Below are positions 18,064-27,634 of a stretch of DNA of 53,164 nucleotides, one piece after another. The stretch comes from Lachnospiraceae bacterium (GTDB lineage: Bacteria; Bacillota; Clostridia; Lachnospirales; Lachnospiraceae), in the NCBI GenBank assembly GCA_021202635.1, contig JAJQCQ010000058.1:1-53164 (forward strand), written 5' to 3'. Every line of letters starts with the position of its first letter. Position 1 is the first letter of the stretch. The notes under the pieces were generated by a model that was not told the DNA's origin, did not search any database, and was given only the letters and a program-made list of their open reading frames with translations. Made by a program: the position numbers and the translations under genes.

Positions 18064-18163
18064 CCTCGCCGGGGTGGCATCCCACACTCCGTGCGGGATA
18101 AGCCCTCGCCGGGGTGGCATCCCACACTCCGTGCGGGATAAGTCCTCGCCGGGGCGGCATCCC
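18064..18163. repeat. 40-bp tandem repeat with internal palindrome
   Basis: Two full copies and a partial third at an exact 40-bp period (GGGG[T/C]GGCAT starts at 18071, 18111 and 18151). Each unit holds TCCCACAC-TCC-GTGCGGGA, an 8-bp hairpin with one G.T-type mismatch. It fills the gap between the DUF2142 and flippase genes. A single partial copy occurs at 29751-29772, so it belongs to a dispersed REP-like family. Confidence 0.85.
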
Positions 18164-18169
18164 TCTCCA

Positions 18170-20779
18170 TCACGTTCCCACGATATACTGCGCAAACACA
18201 TACACCAGAATCCACAAATTCAGCAATCCGGTCCCAAATACGAGATATTTACGCACAACACTCTTTACCTCTACCAGGCGCGATGGCAGAAGCCAGATGG
18301 CCGGAATCAGCAGCGGGATAAAATAGCGTCCCTGCACACCGGCGACATAATCATAGGACATCGGTGTCCAGCTCACCGTCATAACCAGGATCGTAGCAAA
18401 GACACAGCCCGCGCACAAAAATGCAATCCACAGCTTTTTCCCGAAACCGATCCGGGCTGCTTCCGAGCGCTCATCCCTGATATTGACCGCCAGCAGCAGC
18501 ATCACGAAGCTGGCTACCGCGTACACCTGCGGAACATCGACATCCAGCCATCCCAGTTTTGAACCGATCATCGTAAAAAAGTAATAATCCATCATCCTGA
18601 CTACCGTGCGGGCCAGCATCAGAATGTATGCTCCCATATGAGTGATGACCCAGGAGATCGTGTAGCCTTCTTCGTCTATCCAGCTCAGCATATTCACACT
18701 GACACTTTGCTCTGCCATCTTTCGAAGCGTCGAGTCCGCGCTCACCAGGCTGATAATAACCATGATCACACAGGTCGCCGCCAGAGGTATCCCAACCACA
18801 GAAAGCTTCTTCTTCCAGGCCTCTTTTTTCGTCTCTCCCAGCCGCTCCCAGGGAACCAGGAAAATAAGAAGAAGCAGAGGAATGTACACCATCTTCGATG
18901 GGGCCATCAGAATCCCGTAAATCACACACAGTCGATAATCTCTCTGGCTGACCTTCTCAACAGTTCTGAATCGCGAAGCGATTTCTGCATCAGAACCGCG
19001 TTCTGCCGCAGGTGTTTCCTGCCAGTGGCAGGCGTTTCGTTCCGACCGGAGCGAAAGCGGAGACGCCATGGAAGAAGGCGTTTCCGCAGACCTGACCATG
19101 CACATCACCTGCACCACAAAGAGCGTGACAAATCCAAATGTCATCACATCATAGGAATACGACGCAGCCATATGCAGTGTCATCGGCATCATCGCGATGG
19201 CAAAAAGCGCCGTCCTGCCAAATGGAATCTTTTTCATCAGGAACCGCAGCACTGCCGTAAAGAAAATCAGGTTTGCCAGCCGTCCCATCAGGAATGTCAT
19301 GGTGCCGCTCATGTGAAGCATCCGCGCAAGGGCAATTCCGATCCCCGGCACGATGTAAGAGAAAATCGCATTTGTCACCATCGCCCCGTCCGCAATCACA
19401 TAACTCTGATCACTGGCAAAAAAGCGAAACTCCTCCGTGACCTGCATATAGTATTCCGAGCTGAGAGCTTCCTCATCCAGGCCATACAGCACAAAATCTT
19501 CCGCACGCATCAGCAGCCGGTCGCCGCTCGTAAGGCCGGTCTTCCCCAGCAGCAGATTCGACACACGGTAGGCGGACGCAAAATGCGATGGCTCATCCGG
19601 CGACACATAGGGCAGGAAAACCAGCAGATAAGCCAGCCCCATCAGGAAAAACAGGGCAATATAAATATTTAAAAATGAGATGCTGTCTTCCCGCACATTC
19701 AGGACATACTTCTGATAGAGCAAAGCGGCCAGAATTGTCTCAGCCACAGCAAATACAAACGGGAACTGGAAACGGATCAGACCGGCGATTTCCGGCATCT
19801 CCTCCGACCCATCGATCCATTCAAACGCGATAAACAGGCAGAAGACCAGAATCCCCGCCCAGAACAGGATCCGGCTCCCCAAAATCCTGCCTCTGCCCTT
19901 TTCCGGTACAGACGCATTGTCTTTGGCAAAAAGAAGGCGCAGCTGATATGCCACGATTGCACTGCAAAGGCTGATCATCGCAATCCAGATTTGGGAATAA
20001 TCCCTTCCTGTCAGGTGAAACAGAAGATAAGCTGCCAGATTCCCCGCCAGAATAGCTCCCGCCAGAGTCAGCAGCAACGCATTGATCTCTTTTTTGTTTT
20101 TCAGATAATACCCGGCGAACTGCATTACCCAGGGCGCACAGTACAGGATCCCCTCCGCCAGCGCAAACACCGCAGCAAGCGTAATCAGCCACCGCTGGAG
20201 CATGGACGCTTTTTCCAGACTATATTCCTGTACAGGCGTCTCATTGGAAATCCGGATGTCCGCTATCGTATAATCCTCATCAATATCAATGCGCAGCTTT
20301 GCCACCGAGTATCCGAGCTCTTCCGGAATTTCAAAGATCACACTGGTTTCCTCCCGCGGAAGTGTAACCTCTACGGAACATTCATCCTCATAGCTGCCTT
20401 CTTCATTCGGATAAAAGAGCACACAGGTCACATCATAGAGAAAACCTTCTTCCAGAGTAAGCTCGACCGTACGGACATTAACGCTTGTCCCTTCTTCAAA
20501 CGTCATGAGCAGCTGCGGATCCGGATCCTCTTTTTCATCCTCTGGTTTTTCAAAGCATACATGCAGTCCGTCCAGAGTACAGTGCTTCGCGCGCAGGGAA
20601 ACCTGATCCAGAATCGAGGTTCCATCCTCCGCCAGCGAAAGGTCCTCATAGCAGTCGGAAGAAATCGTATCCGGAATCGAAGAATCCGTAGAAAAAACCG
20701 CAGCGCAGCTGATCAGACACGCGCATAAAATACAAATGAGATGCAGAAATATGCTGTTTCTTTTTTTCATCTGATGCAT
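18170..20779 (-). CDS. DUF2142 family membrane protein with in-frame repeat insertion
   Basis: An 869-residue protein: a single N-terminal membrane anchor, an extracytoplasmic beta-rich region to about residue 190, then a large polytopic part. The diagnostic DUF2142 segment VSPDEPSHFASAYRVS lies near 395, and GVQGRYFIPLLIPA near 820. DUF2142 proteins are often found with surface polysaccharide genes and resemble GT-C glycosyltransferases; the activity is unproven. AAGGA 5 bp upstream favours the ATG at 20779 over an upstream start at 20842. Residues ~565-605 are encoded by a palindromic repeat also found in two other genes. Confidence 0.75.
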   Translation of the reverse strand: MHQMKKRNSIFLHLICILCACLISCAAVFSTDSSIPDTISSDCYEDLSLAEDGTSILDQVSLRAKHCTLDGLHVCFEKPEDEKEDPDPQLLMTFEEGTSVNVRTVELTLEEGFLYDVTCVLFYPNEEGSYEDECSVEVTLPREETSVIFEIPEELGYSVAKLRIDIDEDYTIADIRISNETPVQEYSLEKASMLQRWLITLAAVFALAEGILYCAPWVMQFAGYYLKNKKEINALLLTLAGAILAGNLAAYLLFHLTGRDYSQIWIAMISLCSAIVAYQLRLLFAKDNASVPEKGRGRILGSRILFWAGILVFCLFIAFEWIDGSEEMPEIAGLIRFQFPFVFAVAETILAALLYQKYVLNVREDSISFLNIYIALFFLMGLAYLLVFLPYVSPDEPSHFASAYRVSNLLLGKTGLTSGDRLLMRAEDFVLYGLDEEALSSEYYMQVTEEFRFFASDQSYVIADGAMVTNAIFSYIVPGIGIALARMLHMSGTMTFLMGRLANLIFFTAVLRFLMKKIPFGRTALFAIAMMPMTLHMAASYSYDVMTFGFVTLFVVQVMCMVRSAETPSSMASPLSLRSERNACHWQETPAAERGSDAEIASRFRTVEKVSQRDYRLCVIYGILMAPSKMVYIPLLLLIFLVPWERLGETKKEAWKKKLSVVGIPLAATCVIMVIISLVSADSTLRKMAEQSVSVNMLSWIDEEGYTISWVITHMGAYILMLARTVVRMMDYYFFTMIGSKLGWLDVDVPQVYAVASFVMLLLAVNIRDERSEAARIGFGKKLWIAFLCAGCVFATILVMTVSWTPMSYDYVAGVQGRYFIPLLIPAIWLLPSRLVEVKSVVRKYLVFGTGLLNLWILVYVFAQYIVGT
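18963..19085 (-). repeat. In-frame palindromic coding repeat, copy 1
   Basis: Plus-strand core: GTTCTGA (18963-18969), an inner hairpin ATCGC-GAA-GCGAT, TCAGAAC (18990-18996), then CGCGTTCTGCCGC, ending with a second module GGCGTTTCC (19077-19085). On the minus strand it encodes AAERGSDAEIASRFRT inside the DUF2142 protein. This copy is longer than the other two by about 50 bp, with an extra palindrome CCTGCCAGTGGCAGG (19019-19033). Confidence 0.85.
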
Positions 20780-21057
20780 AAAAATCCTTACTCCCCATCC
20801 GGCCAGGCCAGTGAAATATATGGTATCATACCCCTTTGTCACTTGAATTATGTGATTCGGACATCAGCGGACATCCGCTGCTTCCCTGTACGAATCTTTT
20901 TCCATTCAGAAATCCGGAACACTTTCCTGCCGGACAAAACGAGGAACAGGGGACTGCGGTCAAAAAAGCAAACGCGGCCCCCATCTGTTCTCACAAAAAT
21001 CTGACGCAAACTATATACTTTCCGTATACTTTCCACACTGCAGGCGTGAAATCCATA

Positions 21058-21179
21058 CTCGTAACTGTTCAGTACCTTCACAGTTACGAGAGAAAAGCCC
21101 ATTTAAAATCGCTGCGCGATGGGGCTTTTCCCCGCATAAGATACGTTTTCATACGTACTTCGCAGCAAGTGCGAAGTAC
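21058..21179 (-). terminator. Three consecutive hairpins downstream of the transketolase operon
   Basis: The 428-bp gap after the transketolase genes holds three perfect or near-perfect hairpins: 21155-21179 (GTACTTCGCA/TGCGAAGTAC), 21093-21129 (AAAAGCCC/GGGCTTTT with an inner ATCGC/GCGAT) and 21058-21090 (CTCGTAACTGT/ACAGTTACGAG). They may terminate the operon or be intergenic repeat elements. The rest of the gap (20780-21057) shows nothing recognisable. Confidence 0.55.
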
Positions 21180-21207
21180 TATCCTGAATAATTATCCATA
21201 CTCTTAT

Positions 21208-22146
21208 TTATACCCAGGCCTTTACCTGCTCATACACGCCGTCGCCGTCAAGCTTGTATTTCGCAAGAAGCGCTGCTGCCGGACCGGACTCACCGAAGAC
21301 ATCCTGCATCCCAATCCGCAGTACCGGCGTCGGAGCCTTCGCGCAAAGGGTCTCGCAGACCGCGCCGCCGAGGCCGCCGATCACGGAATGCTCTTCTACC
21401 GTCACGATTTTGCCGGTCTTCTTCGCGCAGGCGACTACCAGCTCCTCATCAAGCGGCTTAATCGTATGGATATTGACCACCTGAGCGGAAATCCCGTCTG
21501 CGGCGAGCTTTTCCGCCGCTTCCAGGGCACTGTTCACACAGAGACCAGTCGCAATAATCGTCACATCTGTGCCTTCCTTCAGCACAACACCCTTGCCAAT
21601 CTCAAACTTATAATCCGGGCGGTCATTGATCACCGGCACAGCCAGACGGCCAAAGCGCAGATAAACCGGGCCTTCGTACTCGTAAGCAGCCTTTACCGCC
21701 GCTTTTGCCTCCACGTCATCCGACGGATTGATAATCACCATGCCCGGGATCGTGCGCATCAGCGCCATATCCTCATTCGCCTGATGGGACGCGCCGTCCT
21801 CACCGACCGAAATACCCGCATGCGTCGCACCAATCTTGACGTTCAGATGCGGATAGCCGATGGAATTCCGCACCTGCTCAAACGCGCGGCCGGAAGCAAA
21901 CATAGCAAAGGTGCTGACAAACGGAACCTTGCCTGTTGTCGAAAGACCTGCCGCGATGCCCATCATATTCGCTTCGGCGATACCGCAGTCAATGTGGCGC
22001 TCCGGAAATACCTTTTTAAATGTGTCTGTCTTAGTCGCATTTGCGAGGTCGGCGTCCAGAACCAGGAGGTTGTCATGCTCTTTGCCGAGCTCCACCAGAG
22101 CATTTCCATAGCTCTGTCTCGTAGCGATTTTCTTTACTTCTGACAT
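21208..22146 (-). CDS. Transketolase, C-terminal subunit
   Basis: A 312-residue protein equal to the pyrimidine-binding and C-terminal domains of transketolase (TRQSYGNALVELG, the ThDP-contacting region, then DGISAQVVNIHTIKPLD of the C-terminal domain). It pairs with the adjacent N-terminal subunit to form the split enzyme common in clostridia and archaea, in the non-oxidative pentose phosphate pathway. Its start overlaps the end of the N-terminal subunit gene by 13 bp, which suggests translational coupling. Confidence 0.93.
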   Translation of the reverse strand: MSEVKKIATRQSYGNALVELGKEHDNLLVLDADLANATKTDTFKKVFPERHIDCGIAEANMMGIAAGLSTTGKVPFVSTFAMFASGRAFEQVRNSIGYPHLNVKIGATHAGISVGEDGASHQANEDMALMRTIPGMVIINPSDDVEAKAAVKAAYEYEGPVYLRFGRLAVPVINDRPDYKFEIGKGVVLKEGTDVTIIATGLCVNSALEAAEKLAADGISAQVVNIHTIKPLDEELVVACAKKTGKIVTVEEHSVIGGLGGAVCETLCAKAPTPVLRIGMQDVFGESGPAAALLAKYKLDGDGVYEQVKAWV

Positions 22147-22973
22147 AATGCTTCCCCCACTTTCTCCAGATCTGCCATCGCGATCGCGTATTCTTCATCG
22201 TTCGGCGCCTTGCCGTGCCAGCCCGCCTGGCCTTCCATGAAGGAAACGCCCTTGCCCTTCAGTGTCTTCATAATAATCGCAGTCGGCATACCCTTGACTG
22301 TACGCGCCTCAGCGAATGCATCCGCCAGCTGCTGCATGTCATTGCCGTCCGCCACGTTGATCACATGGAAATTAAACGCCTCAAATTTTTTGTCGATCGG
22401 ATACGGAGAGCAGACGTCCTCGATCTTTCCATCGATCTGCAGGCCATTGTTGTCCACGATCACGCAGAGGTTGTCCAGCTTGCGGTGACCGGCAAACATG
22501 GCCGCCTCCCATACCTGGCCTTCCTCGATCTCACCGTCTCCAAGCAGCGTATACACACGGTAAGACTTCTGATCCATCTTGCCCGCGAGCGCCATGCCCA
22601 CAGCCGCTGAAATGCCCTGCCCCAGGGAACCGGAGGACATATCAATGCCGTCGATGTGCTGCATACACGGATGTCCCTGCAGATGAGAGCCAAGATGGCG
22701 CAGGGTCACCAGGTCTTCCACCGGAAAATATCCTCTGTGCGCCATCGCGGAATAATACCCCGGCGCATTATGCCCTTTTGAAAGCACAAAGCGGTCACGA
22801 TCCGGATCCTTTGGATTCTTCGGGTCAATATTCATCTCCTGAAAATACAGATACGTAAATACATCCGCAGACGAGAGTGATCCGCCCGGATGCCCTGCCT
22901 TCGCACTGTGCACTCCTGTCACAATGCCCTTGCGAACCTCGTTCGCCATTTTTTGAAGTTCAAGAATTGTCAT
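22134..22973 (-). CDS. Transketolase, N-terminal subunit
   Basis: A 279-residue thiamin-diphosphate-binding half of split transketolase: SAKAGHPGGSLSSADV near the N-terminus and GDGEIEEGQVWEAAMFAGH (the ThDP/Mg motif) near 150. The start is the ATG at 22973 with AAAGGA upstream; longer upstream reading has no ribosome site. It lies between araD and the C-terminal subunit, in the same direction. Confidence 0.94.
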   Translation of the reverse strand: MTILELQKMANEVRKGIVTGVHSAKAGHPGGSLSSADVFTYLYFQEMNIDPKNPKDPDRDRFVLSKGHNAPGYYSAMAHRGYFPVEDLVTLRHLGSHLQGHPCMQHIDGIDMSSGSLGQGISAAVGMALAGKMDQKSYRVYTLLGDGEIEEGQVWEAAMFAGHRKLDNLCVIVDNNGLQIDGKIEDVCSPYPIDKKFEAFNFHVINVADGNDMQQLADAFAEARTVKGMPTAIIMKTLKGKGVSFMEGQAGWHGKAPNDEEYAIAMADLEKVGEALCQK

Positions 22974-23051
22974 AATGAATTCCTTTCTCAGATACCAGTG
23001 CTGTCCTCTCCGCTTTCCGAAAGCCGCGGGAAGGGAACCGCCCATTCCGGA

Positions 23052-23747
23052 TCAGTTCTGCCCGTAATATGCGTTTGCGCCGTGCTTTCTCATAAAATGC
23101 TTCTCTTTAATCGAGTCCGGAGCGGGCGTCACACGCGGGTTAATCAGCTCTGTACGGCAGGCCATCTTGGCCACCTCTTCCAGCACCACCGCATTGTGCA
23201 CGGCTTCCGCCGCGTCCTTGCCCCAGGTGAACGGGCCATGGTTCGAACAGAGTACCGCCGGCACATAAACCGGGTTGATCCCACGCTCCCGGAATGTCTC
23301 AATAATCACAAGTCCGGTATTCTTCTCGTACTCACCGTTGATCTCCTCCGGTGTCAGACTTCTCGCACACGGGATCGGCCCATACATATAATCCGCATGT
23401 GTCGTGCCATAGCAGGGAATATCCCGTCCGGCCTGCGCCCATGACGTCGCCCAGGGAGAATGTGTATGCACCACACCTCCAAGCTCCGGAAACGCCTTAT
23501 ACAGCTCCGCATGGGTCGGCGTGTCTGATGACGGCTTATAGCGGCCTTCGATCTTATTGCAATTCAGATCCATAACCACCATATCGTCCGGCGTCAGCAG
23601 CTCATAGTCTACACCGCTCGGCTTAATCACGAAATATCCGCTCTCCCGGTCAAGACCACTCACATTCCCCCACGTATACGTCACCAGTCCGCGCTTCGGG
23701 AGTTCCATATTCGCCTCATAAACCTGCTTCTTCAGTTCTTCCAACAT
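23052..23747 (-). CDS. araD: L-ribulose-5-phosphate 4-epimerase
   Basis: A 231-residue class II aldolase-fold enzyme that converts L-ribulose-5-phosphate to D-xylulose-5-phosphate. Zinc ligands are visible in VVHTHSPWA (His94, His96), and the GTTHADY segment follows; length equals AraD/UlaF/SgbE. UlaF-type activity cannot be excluded from sequence alone, but the neighbouring transketolase, which uses the product, and a nearby arabinofuranosidase support AraD. No araA, araB or regulator is in the window. Confidence 0.9.
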   Translation of the reverse strand: MLEELKKQVYEANMELPKRGLVTYTWGNVSGLDRESGYFVIKPSGVDYELLTPDDMVVMDLNCNKIEGRYKPSSDTPTHAELYKAFPELGGVVHTHSPWATSWAQAGRDIPCYGTTHADYMYGPIPCARSLTPEEINGEYEKNTGLVIIETFRERGINPVYVPAVLCSNHGPFTWGKDAAEAVHNAVVLEEVAKMACRTELINPRVTPAPDSIKEKHFMRKHGANAYYGQN

Positions 23748-23824
23748 AAGAATAAGATCCTCCTTCTCTTCTTAGATGTCTTCTCCTATCATACACGGTT
23801 TTCTCATTCAAGTCCAGATATTTT

Positions 23825-25648
23825 TTACGTTTGGTTGCCGGCAAACTGCGCCATATACAGTCCGTAATAAACTCCCTGCTTCTGAAGCAGCTCATCATGG
23901 GTCCCGGTCTCGACTACCCTGCCCTTGTCCATCACTACAATCACATCCGCATCCTGGATGGTCGAAAGCCGGTGGGCGATGATAAGGCTGGTGCGGTTTT
24001 TCATCAGATTTACCAGTGCATCCTGGATTCCCTGCTCCGTACGGGTATCCACAGAGGAGGTCGCTTCGTCCAGAATCAGAATCTTCGGGTCGGCAATCAC
24101 CGCCCTGGCGATGTTCAAAAGCTGCCTCTGACCGTGGGAAAGGCTTGCCCCGGCCTGCTTCAGGACCGTCTGGTAGCCGTTCTTCAGGCGGCGGATAAAC
24201 GCGGCACAGTTGCCTGTTTCCGCTGCGCTGGCCATAGTCGCGTCGTCCGCATCCGGATTTCCATATTTGATATTATTCTCTATTGTATCCGAAAAAAGAA
24301 CGGTATCCTGCAGAACGATCGCCGTATTGTGGCGCAGCCAGTCTCTTTTCAGGTCCATAATATTTTTCCCGTCGATGAGAATTTCACCGGAATCAAGCGG
24401 ATAAAAACGCATCAGCAGGTTCACAACGGTTGTTTTTCCGCTGCCGGTCGCTCCGACCAGGGCAATTTTCTGCCCGGATTTTACCTCCAGATTAAAATCG
24501 TACAGCACCTGTTTTCCCGGCAGGTAAGAAAAATTGACATGCCGGAAGGAAACATTTCCCTGCATATTCTCAATAATCTCTGTACCGCTGTTATCCTCAT
24601 CCGGCTGATCCATCAGTTCAAAAACACGCTCCGCGCCTGCCACCGCGGTCTGTACCGAACCGTACAGCTGCGCGATCTCATTGATCGGCCGCGAGAACTG
24701 CTTCGCGTAAATGATAAACGCGGAGATGACGCCGATGGTAATCATCCCCTGCAGGGCAAAATAGCCCCCGAATGCCGCTACGATAACAAAACCAAGAGTA
24801 GAAATCGCATTCATCAGCGGTCCCATGCTCCCTCCGAGGATCTCTGCGCGGATGCCTTCCTTTGTGAGGCGGTCGGACAATTCCCGGAATTCCTCCTTTG
24901 TGCGCTCCTGCCGATTGTATGCAAGCACGGTGCGATAGCCGGAAATCATTTCCTCGGAATGTCCGTTCAGGCGTCCGAGCGCGGCCGCGCGGCGACGGTA
25001 AACGACGCGCATCTTCTTCGACATAAATCTTGTCACCAGCACCGTCAGAATCACCGTCAGCATGGTAATCAGCGTCAACTGCGGGCAATACCAGAACATG
25101 ATCGCAACGGTACCGATAATCGTCAGTACCCCGGAGAGCAGAGACGCCAGGCTCTGAGACACGGTGTTCGAAATATTCTCAATATCATTTGTCATGCGGC
25201 TCATCACATCCCCATTGGAGTGCTGATCCAGATAAGCGATCGGCAGATGGTCGATCTTATAAAATAAATCATAACGCATATGGCGCACAATGCTCTGGCT
25301 TAAGCGCGCGGCCAGCAGAGTCTGCGCCAGGCTGAAAAGGCTGTTTGCCACAAATGCCAGCAGCAGCAAAAGCAGAACTGTACGGAATTCCTGCCACGAG
25401 CGTTCCGTAATCGCGTCGATTGCCTGCCCCTGAAGCGAGGGTGTGATCAGAGAAGTAACGGTCACCGCCACGACCGCCAGCAGCAGACCAGTCAGCAGCT
25501 TTTTCGCCTGGATAAAATAGCGCGTCAGCCGCCCGATGGTCTCCCGCATCTTTTTCGGTTTTTCCACCTCCTGCCCCATCGGAGCACGGCGGCGCAGATC
25601 CACTTTAGGCGCGGAAGCCGCTCCCGCATTTCCATTATTTCCCGCCAT
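23825..25648 (-). CDS. Heterodimeric ABC exporter, canonical-site half
   Basis: A 607-residue half-transporter: a six-helix membrane domain (about 50-330) then a nucleotide-binding domain with Walker A GATGSGKTT, signature LSHGQRQ and Walker B ILILDEATSS with the catalytic Glu. The start is the ATG at 25648, 8 bp after AGGAGGTG; a TTG at 25678 is also in frame. The partner gene directly upstream has a degenerate Walker B, so the two probably form one heterodimeric multidrug-type exporter (as in BmrCD or LmrCD). Confidence 0.9.
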   Translation of the reverse strand: MAGNNGNAGAASAPKVDLRRRAPMGQEVEKPKKMRETIGRLTRYFIQAKKLLTGLLLAVVAVTVTSLITPSLQGQAIDAITERSWQEFRTVLLLLLLAFVANSLFSLAQTLLAARLSQSIVRHMRYDLFYKIDHLPIAYLDQHSNGDVMSRMTNDIENISNTVSQSLASLLSGVLTIIGTVAIMFWYCPQLTLITMLTVILTVLVTRFMSKKMRVVYRRRAAALGRLNGHSEEMISGYRTVLAYNRQERTKEEFRELSDRLTKEGIRAEILGGSMGPLMNAISTLGFVIVAAFGGYFALQGMITIGVISAFIIYAKQFSRPINEIAQLYGSVQTAVAGAERVFELMDQPDEDNSGTEIIENMQGNVSFRHVNFSYLPGKQVLYDFNLEVKSGQKIALVGATGSGKTTVVNLLMRFYPLDSGEILIDGKNIMDLKRDWLRHNTAIVLQDTVLFSDTIENNIKYGNPDADDATMASAAETGNCAAFIRRLKNGYQTVLKQAGASLSHGQRQLLNIARAVIADPKILILDEATSSVDTRTEQGIQDALVNLMKNRTSLIIAHRLSTIQDADVIVVMDKGRVVETGTHDELLQKQGVYYGLYMAQFAGNQT

Positions 25649-25696
25649 TCTTCCGGCACCTCCTGTCTTTCCGGGCAAACCTGTTATTTTCTGTCA

Positions 25697-27634
25697 TCAT
25701 GCCCCGATCTCTCCCTTCTTCAGCTGCGACCTGCAGATTTCCCGGTATACCTCAGAATTTTGCAGGAGTTCCTCGTGCGTGCCGGACGCACAGATACGTC
25801 CGTTATCCAGCACAAGGATCCGGTCTGCCCCTTTGACAGAGAAAATTCGCTGTGCCACGATAACCCGTGTCGTTTCCGCAAATTCCCGGTTCAGCGCCTC
25901 ATAAAGCGCCGCCTCCGTCTTCAGATCCAGCGCACTGCCGGAATCGTCAAAAATCAGAATTTCCGGATTTTTAAGCACCGCCCGTGCAATGGAAATACGC
26001 TGCTTCTGTCCGCCGGACAGGGAGTGGCCTCCTTCTGTCACCTGTGTGTCGTAGCCATTCGCTGTGCGCAGAATAAAGTCCTCCGCCTGCGCGATCCGGG
26101 CGGCGCGGCTGACTGCCTCCATCTCCCGCTCTTTACAATCTGTATCCGACACAGTCATTTGCTTCTCCTGCCCGGAACCATTTGTCCCCTCTGGCGCTCC
26201 CGACGTACCGCGAATCGGAATCGCTTCCTCTTCCTCGCTCCCCCAGAGAATATTTTCCCGTATACTTCTGGAGAAAAGCTCCGCCTTCTGCTGCACGATT
26301 CCGATCTTATTCCGCAGCTCCCGCATTGAATATTTCCGCACGTCCTGCCCGTCCACCAGAACCTCTCCTTCTGTCGCGTCATAAAAGCGCGGAATCAGCT
26401 GCACCAGACTGGTCTTGCCACAACCGGTCGAACCAATGACAGCGACTGTCTCCCCCTGCTTCACAGAAAACGAAATATGATCCAGAACCGGATTCTCCGG
26501 ATCGTCCGGATAAGCAAAAGAAACATCGCGGAATTCAATCTCACCTTTTCGGTTCACGTCTGCCGCGCATGCCGTTCCTGCGCCCGTAAAACAACGGTCC
26601 TGCTGCGCCGCCTGTGCTTTCCATGCCATTCCAGACGCCCCGGTATCAGCCGGGTGCTTCTCTTTCTGAACTTCTTCCGGTATCTCTTCCCTCTGCACAA
26701 CAGGTGTATCCAGAACCTCCTGAATTCTCTTCCACGACGCCGACGCACGTGTGAAAGTCTGAAAGATATTCGCGAAAAATACAATACGCATCAGAATCAG
26801 GGAAAGATACGTGATGGCCGCCATCGTCTGTCCCGGCGTAATGCTGCCGTCACGCTGTACCGTATAGCCGCCGACATACAAAACGCCTACCACACACAGA
26901 TTCAGAACGATATTTACCGCCGGATTCAGAAAAGCAAGAATCGTCTGCGCCTGCAGATTCGTGTCACAGAGGGAATTGTTCGCATCTGAAAAATGCTCCA
27001 GCTCATACGCTTCCCTGACGTATGCCTTCACCACCCTGGCACCGGCAATGTTTTCCTGCATGACTGCATTCACCCGATCAAGCTTCTGCTGAATCACCGT
27101 GTAGAGCGGCGACACCTTTTTCAGCGTAAACACGACAATCACCGTCACAAACGGCAGGCCGCAGGCCGCTACCAGTGCAAACCGCGGCGACTGACGATAC
27201 AGCATCACAATGCCGCCCACAAACATAAATACACACCGCACCAGAGAGCGCACAGACATCATTACCATCTGCTCCACCTGCGTCACGTCATTCGTAATCC
27301 TGGTCACCAGCGACCCCGTCGTAAAACGGTCCGTCTGCTCAAAGGAAAAATCCATGATGCGCGAAAAGAGGTCCTTGCGAACGTCATTGCCGAATTCCTG
27401 CGCGGCAATATTCGCAAAAACCCCGCACAGTACCCCGCAGGTTCCGCCAAACAGCACCAGCAGTACCATGCGGATGCCTTCCGACAGAATGACCTCCATA
27501 TTCGACGCCAGAACCCCGTCGTCTACAATCGTAGCCATCATATCCGGCTGCAGCAGGTCCATCGACAGCTCACCCATCATGAACAGCGGCGCAAGCAGAC
27601 AGTAAAACCAGTATTTTTTCAGATATTTTAGCAT
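25697..27634 (-). CDS. Heterodimeric ABC exporter, degenerate-site half
   Basis: A 645-residue half-transporter with six membrane helices and an ATPase domain: Walker A GSTGCGKTS, signature LSGGQKQ, but Walker B IFDDSGSALD, where the catalytic Glu is Asp, as in the non-hydrolysing half of heterodimeric exporters. Two non-conserved insertions are seen: a linker near 320-350 and about 35 residues between the Q-loop and the signature (near 490-525). Its start overlaps the end of marR by 7 bp. Confidence 0.9.
   Translation of the reverse strand: MLKYLKKYWFYCLLAPLFMMGELSMDLLQPDMMATIVDDGVLASNMEVILSEGIRMVLLVLFGGTCGVLCGVFANIAAQEFGNDVRKDLFSRIMDFSFEQTDRFTTGSLVTRITNDVTQVEQMVMMSVRSLVRCVFMFVGGIVMLYRQSPRFALVAACGLPFVTVIVVFTLKKVSPLYTVIQQKLDRVNAVMQENIAGARVVKAYVREAYELEHFSDANNSLCDTNLQAQTILAFLNPAVNIVLNLCVVGVLYVGGYTVQRDGSITPGQTMAAITYLSLILMRIVFFANIFQTFTRASASWKRIQEVLDTPVVQREEIPEEVQKEKHPADTGASGMAWKAQAAQQDRCFTGAGTACAADVNRKGEIEFRDVSFAYPDDPENPVLDHISFSVKQGETVAVIGSTGCGKTSLVQLIPRFYDATEGEVLVDGQDVRKYSMRELRNKIGIVQQKAELFSRSIRENILWGSEEEEAIPIRGTSGAPEGTNGSGQEKQMTVSDTDCKEREMEAVSRAARIAQAEDFILRTANGYDTQVTEGGHSLSGGQKQRISIARAVLKNPEILIFDDSGSALDLKTEAALYEALNREFAETTRVIVAQRIFSVKGADRILVLDNGRICASGTHEELLQNSEVYREICRSQLKKGEIGA

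Noticed and set aside
18064-18163. Possible CRISPR array
   Set aside because: The 40-bp units are contiguous without unique spacers, and no cas genes are present anywhere in the window.
18638-19672. 344-codon plus-strand frame (and similar frames at 17759-18562 and 20836-22143)
   Set aside because: Shadows of the DUF2142, flippase and transketolase genes; basic, His/Arg-rich composition typical of antisense frames.
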